The notes under the pieces are model-generated. The model was not told where the DNA came from. It worked only from the letters and a program-made list of their open reading frames with translations, and ran no database searches. From assembly GCF_963678635.1 (NCBI RefSeq), contig NC_087065.1, positions 34,899,807 to 34,963,806 of the forward strand: a DNA stretch of 64,000 nt. The letters run 5' to 3'. The position numbers and the translations under genes were made by a program. Numbering within the stretch: the stretch's first letter is position 1; each line of letters starts with the position of its first letter. Positions 24,001-30,600 of the stretch are shown here, piece after piece. This stretch comes from Symsagittifera roscoffensis (lineage: Eukaryota; Xenacoelomorpha; Acoela; Convolutidae).

Positions 24001-24700
24001 GTGAGAACTCAAGGCCTCTGATATTATAAAATAGTACCAGAAAGCGGCCAAGGTTCAAATCTCTAAACAGTGGTGGCGTCCGCCTCCGCCGTCGTCTATC
24101 TCTCCCTCACTCCACCCCTGAATCATAATAAAATAAATCAGCGTGAACAGATTTGAACAACTTTTTGTTACACGCAAAGTTTTTGTTGTGATTTTACGAG
24201 CGGAGTGGGAACCTGGAAGAGTCCTGAACAATTTGAAAAAAGTAGATTGAGTAGATGCAATTAACTTTGATTAACATGAAAACGGGTTCGTCAAAAATGA
24301 TGTTCCCGTTGTTCTGCTTAGAAGTGGTTTCAAAACAAAAGATAACGAAAAACACCTCTGAGATCTTCTAACGTTCCCCTAGCTGAAACAGCTGAAAAAA
24401 AAACTGATATAAAAACTGCAGGCGGTAGAGGAGTGGTTGAGAAGGCAACATTTGCTTCAAAAATTTTTTTACTTTTAGGCGAACTTCTACTACGAGACGA
24501 TGGAGTCCAGTCCTTTAAACAGAACTATGGTGGAGATCTTCCAGAGCCCCTCGGAAGCCGCCTTGTACGACATCCCCAGACTACTCACAGTCGACTCAGA
24601 GAAACTCTCTCTTCCCCCAATCTGCTCAATGAACAAGACCTGCTCTGGGGTCTGTGCTTTGGTTCGAAGTAACGCAACACCACTGCCTCTTCCTTTCTAA
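3012..24700 (+). CDS. Secreted Cys-rich protein, four-exon gene (226 aa) with a 19.9-kb first intron
   Basis: Exons are 3012-3057, 22989-23226, 23447-23621 and 24479-24700. All junctions are GT/AG, the phases match (1, 2, 0), and the sum is 681 nt, 226 codons plus stop. Exon 1 encodes a 15-residue hydrophobic start (MRVFFAVFGTLSIIPG across the junction) that suits a signal peptide. Later exons carry N-glycosylation sequons, a YDW segment, a DCCYCCD...GCG block followed by LKPDW, and TYKW. This pattern recalls an uncharacterised family of small extracellular eukaryotic proteins, and the layout loosely resembles ependymin-related proteins (my recollection, not a search). Function is unknown. 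Joining exon 1 to exon 2 over 19.9 kb is inference from phase and from the missing signal peptide. Intron 1 is occupied by an antisense retroelement. Confidence 0.72.
3058..4718. other. Intron DNA without identified gene; possible decayed retroelement flank
   Basis: This is the start of the inferred intron 1. Most of it is AT-rich. A short GC-richer patch at about 3760-3905 may be a decayed repeat, but I could not match it to anything else in the window. The left end of the minus-strand retroelement must lie somewhere here or just to the right. I looked for a second copy of the candidate LTR seen at 22346-22604 and did not find one. Confidence 0.35.
4719..5281 (-). other. Unrecognised ORF remnants downstream of the glycoprotein block
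   Basis: Two overlapping minus-strand open frames (4719-5048 and 5027-5281) encode 109 and 84 residues in different frames. Neither resembles a family I know. They have the low-complexity codon use of the neighbouring retroelement ORFs, and they lie where an extra 3' gene of the element would lie, so a single broken reading frame is plausible. The starts given are only the open-frame limits. Confidence 0.3.
5651..6442 (-). CDS. Ser/Pro/Thr-rich accessory ORF of the retroelement, copy 2 (263 aa)
   Basis: The ATG at 6442 overlaps the stop of the upstream glycoprotein-tail ORF as ATGA, a spacing used for termination-reinitiation in compact viral genomes. The product is rich in Ser, Pro, Thr, Asn and Gln, has no membrane segment and no motif that I recognise, and ends in a more ordinary segment with aromatic residues. 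It is almost identical to the ORF at 8240-8977 but complete at its 3' end, so this copy shows the natural C-terminus. A cytoplasmic or capsid-associated accessory role would be speculation. Confidence 0.55.
   Translation of the reverse strand: MSRQIGSLHRSISHTANLQNNFPIIPLFAFPPPQSLHPNISPSMESDTNSNTTVYNTISQFSNSDIETPDKFANFETSPSTFSQPPFQPLHSQVKIEPLSPPSPISHGTPTFSPLTSESSDNNDQDHTQISHELDNFITLQRQLQHSQTLTIHQFSRSLTASNPSTPTPSSTYTPSQNPTSPSTPSSSTNRAYRTFKRKFPNTPFPPNPGTSTTFINHPLHTNSKEFLQICLPFFPQYPYLHSDPNDEKPNYGNEHVLYPTLS
6439..8243 (-). pseudogene. Chuvirus-like glycoprotein gene, second (3'-half) copy, broken
   Basis: This is a partial duplicate of the glycoprotein gene at 8974-10779, starting abruptly at the duplication junction near 8243. 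It keeps the central ectodomain (block with a GNRS motif, a YTC and later CYKRIP and FVD segments) and the C-terminal membrane anchor and tail (6439-6918). Breaks visible: the same frame change near 7,995-8,020 seen in the other copy, an in-frame TAA near 7557, and a one-base difference near 6,980 that shifts the anchor out of frame. It has no start or signal peptide of its own. The family call is recollection of chuvirus glycoprotein motifs and has not been searched. Confidence 0.6.
8240..8977 (-). CDS. Ser/Pro/Thr-rich accessory ORF, copy 1, 3'-truncated by the duplication junction
   Basis: The ATG at 8977 overlaps the stop of the glycoprotein tail (8974) by ATGA, as in the other copy. The encoded protein matches the 5651-6442 product for nearly its whole length with only scattered changes, then runs into duplicated glycoprotein sequence at about 8243, so its natural C-terminus is missing. 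It is rich in Ser, Pro, Thr, Asn and Gln with no recognised domain. Two copies diverging by only about 2 percent while staying open is mild evidence that the frame is real. Confidence 0.5.
   Translation of the reverse strand: MSRQIGSLHRSISHTANLQNNFPIIPLFAFPPPQSLHPNISPSMESDTNSNTTVYNTISQFSNSDIETPDKFANFETSPSTFSQPPFQPLHSQVKIEPLSPPSPISHGTPTYSPLTSESSDNNDQDHTQISHELDNFITLQRQLQHSQTLTIHQFSRSLTSSNPSTPTPSSTYTPYQNPTSPSTPSSSTNRAYRTFKRKFPNTPFPSNPGTSTTFINHSLHTNTKEFLQICLPFFPQYTYFHSDP
8974..11879 (-). pseudogene. Chuvirus-like (class III type) glycoprotein / env gene of the gypsy element, degenerate
   Basis: Pieces read 5'-3' on the minus strand: N-terminal part (11,879-11,517), middle pieces (10,935-10,448), and a long frame from 10,473 to 8,974 with the C-terminal hydrophobic anchor near 9,430-9,510 and a polar tail. 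Motifs include VWFP followed by DTC and an HARM segment, a GNRS block, CYKRIP, and FVD. In my recollection these characterise the glycoproteins of chuviruses and the env genes that aquatic-animal retroelements captured from them. Breaks visible: frame changes near 10,850-10,930 and 10,530, a TAG at 9589 and a TAA at about 9562. In a live element it would mediate entry; here it is a fossil. Baculovirus-F-type errantivirus env was the alternative and fits less well. Confidence 0.6.
12254..12640 (-). other. Pro/Asn/Gln-rich open frame upstream of the glycoprotein
   Basis: The minus-strand frame is open from about 12,640 to 12,254 and rich in Pro, Thr, Asn and Gln, with an Arg-rich stretch near its end. 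It has no clear ATG in the best-conserved part. It could be the N-terminal leader region of the glycoprotein gene or a separate accessory protein. I do not recognise it. Confidence 0.3.
12671..12859 (-). CDS. Small two-helix membrane protein between integrase and glycoprotein (62 aa)
   Basis: The ATG at 12859 opens a 62-codon frame with two hydrophobic stretches (roughly residues 11-30 and 36-53) separated by a short CKCIKN turn, and a charged C-terminus. It lies on the retroelement strand between the pol 3' end and the glycoprotein. Small double-spanning proteins can be accessory viral products, but chance hydrophobicity in AT-rich DNA is a real alternative. No homologue is recognised. Confidence 0.3.
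   Translation of the reverse strand: MFKHLFSRTDVFLLFLIVLTFLTYLIMTVCKCIKNAIVTFALATILLILFIEEYYSKHKISS
13814..14688 (-). pseudogene. Gypsy integrase remnant, left copy
   Basis: There are two minus-strand frames. 14128-14688 holds the zinc-binding region (CNDCITC ending the HHCC module) and 13814-14128 holds the catalytic core with VIVDAF, VTDNGTEF and a later GLVEGMN, the D, D and E of a retroviral-type integrase. The frames meet at 14128 with a frame change or stop, so no full-length enzyme can be made. Downstream, in-frame fragments continue to about 13,200. Identical breaks occur in the right copy. Confidence 0.85.
15324..16382 (-). pseudogene. Gypsy reverse transcriptase / RNase H remnant, left copy
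   Basis: The frame 16382-16089 encodes the fingers region ending in AADMNRAYNQMPLDKQ and stops at an in-frame TGA. The same frame continues through conserved palm sequence to a catalytic YLDD box near 15,935. A CDASNFGIG block near 15,500 marks the start of RNase H. The reading stops at 15324. Domain order and motifs are those of Ty3/gypsy pol. It is inactive as it stands, because the TGA precedes the catalytic box. Confidence 0.88.
16385..16783 (-). other. Pol linker region between protease and RT, left copy
   Basis: A minus-strand open frame of 132 residues lies immediately upstream of the RT frame and downstream of protease. It has no motif that I can name. Its place suggests the protease-RT connector of the pol polyprotein. 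It ends two bases before the RT open frame begins, which indicates a frame break. Confidence 0.4.
17031..17255 (-). pseudogene. Retroviral-type aspartic protease remnant, left copy
   Basis: The frame includes FLIDSGAESSI, the D-S/T-G active-site signature of retropepsins, with flanking beta-strand-like hydrophobic residues. It is 74 residues in this open piece, close to a retropepsin domain, and sits between the zinc-knuckle region and RT as expected. A frame break separates it from the upstream acidic ORF (17276-17599). Confidence 0.75.
17276..18011 (-). other. Gag C-terminal / spacer region with Ile-Thr-Asp repeats, left copy
   Basis: Two open pieces lie between the zinc knuckle and the protease. 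17670-18011 shows a tandem run of short units built on I, T, D and H (for example ETIQTI and KIDHAI variants), coming from a repeated TTGAATAAT/TATTT-type DNA pattern. 17276-17599 is acidic. Expanded repeat DNA in the gag tail of an LTR element is a reasonable reading; function unknown. Confidence 0.35.
18320..18550 (-). pseudogene. Nucleocapsid zinc-knuckle region, left copy, last Cys lost
   Basis: The segment ends with CNYCRRYGHSIAEF, a CCHC knuckle (C-x2-C-x4-H-x4-C) in which the last cysteine is phenylalanine. An acidic stretch and a helix-prone Glu/Lys/Leu segment precede it. The same substitution is present in the right copy, so it predates the duplication. The knuckle normally binds genomic RNA; this version would not hold zinc properly. 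Confidence 0.7.
18595..19250 (-). pseudogene. Gypsy gag capsid remnant, left copy
   Basis: Two overlapping frames (18771-19250 and 18595-18915) together cover a capsid-like region with VFTGTDPEYSVE, PLHQNWIHRR and ALIQTTLDGAAQKW. These match the conserved Ty3/gypsy Gag pattern of a retrotransposon capsid. A frame break near 18,850 divides them. The region upstream (19,250-19,440) continues as Gln/Asn-rich sequence. It encodes the shell protein of virus-like particles in a live element. Confidence 0.75.
19447..19760. repeat. Local rearrangement in gag: direct plus inverted copies of capsid sequence
   Basis: 19,455-19,567 repeats 18,653-18,767 in the same orientation. It is followed by a short ATAGGTGGAT-type repeat, then 19,613-19,757 is an inverted copy of about 18,975-19,120. 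As a result the plus strand reads capsid sequence (VFTGTDPEYSVE). The same structure is in the right 12-kb copy, so it predates that duplication. Confidence 0.8.
20142..20759 (-). other. Upstream Gag-like ORF, left copy (205 aa)
   Basis: A 205-residue minus-strand frame sits 5' of the capsid region. Its first two-thirds are helix-prone (DELQRD onward), and it ends in an Asn/Thr-rich part. Its position suits a matrix-like N-terminal Gag region. I recognise no specific family. The residues remain largely open in both 12-kb copies. Confidence 0.4.
20760..22018 (-). other. Retroelement 5' region, largely unrecognised, left copy
   Basis: Short minus-strand open pieces suggest broken gag-leader coding sequence down to about 21,240. 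From 21,250 the sequence looks untranslated. Three copies of a GATA(A/G)GCCTTGAT-like motif occur at about 21,575, 21,651 and 21,703. I see nothing else that can be named. Confidence 0.35.
22019..22252 (-). CDS. Small Arg-rich ORF just inside the 5' LTR, left copy (77 aa)
   Basis: The ATG at 22252 opens 77 codons with a strongly basic centre (GRRRRTRND). It lies about 70 bp inside the candidate primer-binding site of the minus-strand element. It could be a short 5' leader protein or chance. No homologue is recognised; the identical frame is in the right 12-kb copy. Confidence 0.25.
   Translation of the reverse strand: MLYDKNFVDMSLRLNRSDPIFRTIRELPGMGRRRRTRNDIRLGRNLPIDFMIVRQKRHQTIVFRILPAVNLSFHLLT
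22324..22343 (-). other. Candidate tRNA primer-binding site
   Basis: On the minus strand this reads TGGTGCGACCAAAAGTCTCG, starting with TGG as expected for pairing to a tRNA CCA end, two bases downstream of the candidate LTR. I could not assign the tRNA from memory. Confidence 0.35.
22346..22604 (-). repeat. Candidate 5' LTR of the minus-strand gypsy element, left copy
   Basis: Read on the minus strand the block starts TGTTGAAAC and ends CTCA (TG...CA, 259 bp). It begins with a perfect 11-bp-arm palindrome (22580-22603). Two bases after its end there is a TGG-starting 18-20-nt stretch (22324-22343) that could be a primer-binding site. No partner LTR was found on the left side of the element, so the boundaries rest on these signals alone. 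Confidence 0.42.
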
Positions 24701-24762
24701 GTCACATATTTAAAGTGATTGAACTTCGAAGTCTTGTATTTAGTTATATTTAGGCTTGCTTA

Positions 24763-25027
24763 ATGATGACCGCAATTCACTTATTAAAAATCTCGATTGA
24801 TAAAAAACTTGATGAAATTGACAAATGCACACAGATTTTATTTTCAACACAGAGGCGAAGCTGCACTTTGCAAACACAACCAAGAAAAGGACAAAAAAGC
24901 TCTATAAGGTTCAAAAATAGAAAAAATGAAAAAAGAGGTGAAACTAATAAAAATTCTGCCATGTACCGGAATCTAATCCTTGACTTTGAGATTGAAAAGT
25001 CACACTTGCTAGCATCTGCTCCATGGC
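24763..25027 (-). repeat. tRNA-like SINE-type repeat, truncated at the duplication breakpoint
   Basis: The part from about 24,870 to 25,027 is recognisably related to 46,300-46,503 (shared GCTGCACTT..CAAACACAA...GGACAAA and the GTACCGGAATC block). On the minus strand a box-B-like GGATTAGATTCC is seen near 24,970. The matching repeat runs on at the right copy (37,308 onward) but is cut here at CCATGGC. Confidence 0.55.
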
Positions 25028-25440
25028 TCTATATATCTTTATGTAATGTTATATTTGATGTAGATTAAAGATTAAAGCTTGAATTTTTTTCCAACAAATT
25101 TGGGAAATTTTTATGTTTACATAAAAACCAATCATAATTGATTAAACAAGGTTTTGAACTTTTCAATTTGAAAAAAAGTGGAGAAGCAGAGAGTTTTGCT
25201 GTGGAATTTTGAGAGATTAAAACTTTTTATGTAGGTGAAAACTCAAACAAATTTGATAAAATACTTTGAGTTGCATTTTTTTGAGATTGAAGAAAATATT
25301 TTGTTATTTGCAATTCAGTCGTACACATAAGGTTTTGACTGGAAGCAGTTGGTTCAGAAGAAAACTCTATGATTGAGTAAGTTTTTCTAGATAGAGTTTT
25401 ACTTAGTCGTGAACTCTGTTTTGGATAACACACACGTCCA
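25028..25440. other. 413-bp unique junction between the two 12-kb copies
   Basis: AT-rich sequence with no match that I can see to either flank of the duplicated segment. It contains no gene. It may be filler inserted during the duplication, or flanking DNA of the source. Confidence 0.6.
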
Positions 25441-26094
25441 TTGATTTAGATTTTAATCTGAACTATTTGAAATGACTTTAAGTCCTGTAAAAGAGTATAA
25501 TTGAGTAAGTTCTCGAAGTGCGTACTCTTTTGGGTAGTAAGGTGAAAGATTGTTTCGATGTTGAACGATTTCTTTTTTGTTCAAGTCTGTAAGTTTGTAT
25601 GTTACATCCGTGGGTTTATCAATTATTTGATACCGTCCTTTTCGGAGTGGTTGTAATTTTTTAGAAATTCCTTTTTGTGTTGTAAAGTTTGGAATTAAAA
25701 TATATGTTCCGATTTTTAAATTTGTAGCTGGGGTAAATCGAGAATTTATTTGGGAATTTAGGTTTTGTCTCTTTAACCGTTTTTTTGTTACTTTTTGGTA
25801 AATTTCGCTGTGTTTTTTGTCTCTGTTTAAAATCCATTCAGGGTGTGTTCCGGAAGCTAATTTTTAGATTTGTGCATGATGAAAATGATCTTCATCATGA
25901 GTGTGTAGTGGTAAACTGTAACATATTGATTCTTTAGTTGATTGGCAATAACCTTGTGCATTTTTTGAAGTATTTGCTGTGAACATTATTGGTTTTCGTA
26001 GTTTCTGGTTGAAAACCATTTCATAGGGTGATAGTCCTAGGGTTGTTGTGATTTGTGAATTATACGATAGTGGGAATAATTTTACATCTGTTGA

Positions 26095-26969
26095 CTATTC
26101 AGTATATCGTGTGTCATTTCCGTTAATGATACATCTAAGATATTCTTGTAGTGAACGGTTCATGCCTTCGACTAAACCATTAGTCCAGGGTGCATGAGAT
26201 GTACGTGGTTTGTGTTTAATGTTATATAAGTGGCATAGTGTAATGATTTCTTTGTTTATAAATTCAGTGCCATTGTCTGTAACAAGGATTTCGGGTAAAC
26301 CAAATTTTGCTATCCAGTGTTCATAAAGTAATGTATATGCATAATGAGCATCACCATGAGGTACTGGGTTAAGTGCTACGTAGTGTGTGAATGCGTCTAC
26401 TATTACCATTATATATGAGTTTCCTTCTGAGGATGGTGATAATGGTCCTTTTGTATCGAAAGAGATTCTGTGATTGAAATATAAACTTTGGGCCCTTTAA
26501 AATCTTGTTTTTCTGCAATTTGTTTTTGATTTGGGTATGGTTTGTTTATTTGACATGTTATGCAATCATTGCATAATACTTTTATCCAAATGGGTGCACT
26601 TGGGAAATAAACATTTTGTGTAAAATTTGAATATGTTTTTTCTGCTCCTGAGTGTCCTTTAGTGTGTAAGGAGTGATAGGTATGAAAAGCTGTAAGCATC
26701 ATACTTAATGGTAAGCAGGGTACTTTGATATCAGGTGTTTGGTATACTAGGATATCCGTGATTTCATTGATTGATGTGTCGTTAAATTTTCTGAAATATC
26801 TAAGAAGGGTTTTATTTCCTAGTATGGTTGTATCGGCTTTCTGTGGCTTGGTTTTATATTTGTGCCAAGATTTTAACTGTCTAATGACTGGGTCAAGGTT
26901 TTGATGTTTTTGTAATAGTTCGAAAGTAATTTTTTCTGTTATTGGTAGAAAAATGTTTTCAATTTCCAA
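26095..26969 (-). pseudogene. Gypsy integrase remnant, right copy
   Basis: Same two frames as at 13814-14688 (zinc-binding module 26409-26969, catalytic core 26095-26409), with the same break. One silent-looking difference lies at 26353. Confidence 0.85.
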
Positions 26970-27604
26970 TTTTGATAAGGGTATTGTATCTAGTGGGTCA
27001 TGAAGGTTAAAAACATGGTTGATTGTATATTTTGAATCAGTATTTGTTGGGCCTGATAAATTTACATTATCAGTGAGATTTTTTTTTCTATTGAAGACAA
27101 TAGATCTTTTTTTTAATGTTTTTGTTTGTATTGTTTCTTACTGTGTGGTTTTTGCTGTGTATTGTTTTTTATCCATGAAGAGTATGGTATTGGTTTGAAT
27201 GTAGATGTTCCTAGTATTTCTACTTCGTAGTGATTGTCTTGGCAATCTGAATAAAGTGGAAAATGTTGTAGATTGTTTATTTGTGGTTGTTCTACGTCAG
27301 TTTTTACTGCATATTTGCATTATAATCTTGGCGATGTTTCGTCTTTTGCAAAGAAAAATTTAATATTTTGTGGTATTTCAACTGTTGTTTTTCGTGTTAA
27401 TAATTCAGGTGGTGTATTTCTACTGAGATTGTCGGGTAGTGCAAGGTTTTTTCCTGCTGTCCAAACTATTTGTAAGTTTGGAAATTTCATTAAAATAAGT
27501 TGAAATCTGTAAACTCTATGGTTTGGGTTTGATTTTTGTGTAAGGAAAAAAATTATTGGTTTATGGTCTGTAAAAATAACTGTTGGATGTTTAGATCCAA
27601 GTAT

Positions 27605-28663
27605 TCAAAATTCATATTCTGTAAATGTAAATATTATAGCGCTGCATTCTCTCATAAGGGTAGAGAGTCTAAGTTCAGCTTGTGTAAATAGCCTAGAGTT
27701 TGCTGAAATGAGGTTCATTTTATTTGTTCCATTGTGAAATTGTAATAATGCTGCGCCGATGCCAAAATTGGAGGCGTCGCACATAGCATAAAATGGTTGA
27801 TCTGGAATTGAAATAGTGTTTGATAATTGTTTGGCGAGAAGAGTTTTTATCTCTGCGAATCGCTTTTGATGTTCTGTTGTCCATTCAAAACTATTTTGCT
27901 GTCTAAGGATGTTGTAAAATGGTCTTAAGTATAGCTGCATTTTGTATACGTATTTACTTAAGAAGTTTAACATTCCAAAAAATTCTTGTATTTTCTTCTT
28001 ATTTGAAGGTGGTTGGAGTTTTTGGATTGCGTCTATACGAGATTTTAATGGAGTTATAGTGTTTCTTTCTATAATATGTCCAAGAAATTTTACTCGTGTT
28101 AGGAAAAAGTGTGATTTATCTGGGGCTGCTTTCATGTTTTCTTGTAGTAATATTTGGTGATATTTTTCTAAGACAGTAAACATTTCGTCTTTGGTTTGTG
28201 ATTGCATAAAAAAATCGTCTAAATATGTAATTGCATTTTTGTTGAGTATTAATGGTCTGAAAATTTTACTCACAAATGCTGAAAAAGCTGCTGGTCCTCT
28301 GGAAATTCCATAGAATAATCTGTTGAATTCGTATTGTTGATTTCCAGTAACGAATTGTGTTAATCGTCGTCATTGTTTATCTAGTGGCATTTGATTATAT
28401 GCCCTATTCATATCTGCTGCTGTAAAGTATTTACCGTTTATTTTTGTGAGAATTACTTGAATTGGTTCAATAGAATGAATTGGGACTTTAATTACTCGTT
28501 GTTTTTTGAAAACTGCGTCACGTTTTAGATGTAAATGTAAAAGTGAATTTATTTTTCCTACATCAAGTTTTCGTGTTGCGTAAACTTTTGGGTATTTTAA
28601 TAATAGGTCAGCTATTTGTTCGAATTCTTTTTGTGTTATCTGAGAGTGTTGAAAATTAAACAT
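27605..28663 (-). pseudogene. Gypsy RT / RNase H remnant, right copy
   Basis: Same YLDD and CDASN motifs and the same in-frame TGA after the fingers region as the left copy at 15324-16382. The protein is identical where open. Confidence 0.87.
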
Positions 28664-29311
28664 TGTTAGAAATTTTTGCGGTTCTTTCGTATATTTTGAT
28701 ATTTGAAGAGTTGGTTTGAAATATTATTAATTGACAAATCTTCATCAAGAATTGTTGATTGACATATATCTAATAGTTGTAAAATATTATTTACTCTATA
28801 CGCTATTTCTTTTGTGGGAGAAATTGTAGCGTTCGTTTGGCAATAACCTAAGAGTCTTAGTGGTAAGGTTATTTTACATGGAGAATTGTTATATATGTGT
28901 AGAGAAATCATATCAGAGTTTGAGTCTTTCATGTATTTAATAGATGAAATTGTTATTCGGAAAAATTTGTGAATTGGTCTGAATTCAAGGTCAGACATAA
29001 AGAGGTGTTGTTTGTTTTGCTCTTTATCATATTGATGAATTTGTTTCATCGAAAAGTTATACATGTTTCCTGATAGTGGTTTCAGGTGTTTTCGTTCCTG
29101 ATTATATATGGGATGAAATTTTGAGAAAAACGGTGGTTGTTTGTTTACTCTTTGAAAAAATGTGAAGGAGGTGTTTTTTACTCTTGTGTACTTGTCTTTT
29201 ATATGAAACTATTTAAGTTATTTATTGTTAGTATACATTTAGTAATAAATGGTATTCCAATGATATTGTGTTTTATATCAGTGATATGGAAGATTTGTTT
29301 AAATGGTTTGC

Positions 29312-29536
29312 TCATGAGTTTGTTTTGTTCCATTGTTTGAGTGGTAACAAGGAAGAGTTGTATTTTACCTGGTTTGTTAAAGTTGATCCTTGTGCCGTTG
29401 ATAGTCTACTTGTTGTTTTGAAGGGTATCAATTGTGGATGTAGAATTTTGATCTTATTCCAAGTGGGAATGTTTATAATACTTGATTCTGCTCCAGAATC
29501 GATTAAGAAATCTACTTCAAGGTCTGGTTTTTGCAA
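29312..29536 (-). pseudogene. Aspartic protease remnant, right copy
   Basis: Identical to the left-copy protease piece with its DSGA signature; frame-broken from its neighbours in the same way. Confidence 0.72.
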
Positions 29537-30600
29537 TTGCTTTGATTTTGGACTTTCTAAAAGAAGTTGGATTGCCCATATTTTTTCTTTTTGTAAATGT
29601 GTTTCCTTAGGTATGTTTTGATAAATTTATTTGTGTTTGAGCATTCTGTGGATTCTCCTTCTGTTACTTCTTCTACTTTTTTTTTGAATTTTTTCCTTTG
29701 TTGTATTTTTGGGTATAGGTCTAGAAATTGATCATGATTTTGATATATGTGAGAATATATTGGTTGTTCATAAATAATAGGCTCATAGTCATTTTCAACG
29801 TTTATCATGTTAATTGAAATTGTGTTTTCTGTATCACTTTCGCTATCTGTGAATTCGCAATTGATGTTGTTTAATTGCAATTCCGGGCTTTCTTTATTGT
29901 CAATACCGGGAAGGGGTCAGGTTGAGTTTCTTCAGTTGATTTTACTTGATTTATTTGTCTTTGATGTTTGGGTGTTTTACTCCTATAATTTTGTTGTGAA
30001 TTTTGATAATGTGTGTTATTCCTATGTGGTGGTTGAGAGTAGTTTCTTTGTCTGTTGTTATAGCTTGATATTCTGTTCTGTGAATTATCGCGTGATCTAT
30101 TTTGATAACTATTATATTTTGATCTGTTATTTGAATAATCGCGTGATCGATTATTTTGAAATCTAGGGTTTCGATTGTTTGAATAGTTTCTATTCCGATC
30201 GTTTGAATAATTTCTATATCGATTGTATGAAGAGTTTCTAGATCTATTATTTGAATAACTTCTGTTTCTAGAATTTGAATATGATCTGTCATTAAACGAA
30301 AATTTGGGTTGATTTGAATTTGATCTTCAATAGTTATTTTGATATTGACTATTTCGACTATGTGATCAACTATACATGTTTTGTGAGAAATTTTGTGATT
30401 TTTTGGTATGGTGATCGTCCTCTATAATTTGTAAAATAGGGTGATTGCTGTCTAGAGAAGTTGGAGTTATTTGGAAGGAGTTTTCCTGAACTATTATTAC
30501 TATGAAAGTTTTTGTTGGGTAAATTTTGATCTTTTTTCATGTATTGTTGAAAGGATTTGTTAGGTTCTCTATATTGTGGTTTATTTTGGTTATCTTGTTG

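Larger units (their letters stand above)
13160..25027. repeat. 12-kb duplicated segment, left copy
   Basis: Every base from 13160 to 25027 has a partner exactly 12,281 bp to the right (25441-37308). I noticed about a dozen substitutions (for example 13293, 13492, 14072) and no indel. The left copy is continuous on its left with the glycoprotein part of the same retroelement, so the left junction looks ancestral. On the right it stops abruptly inside a tRNA-like repeat. Confidence 0.93.
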
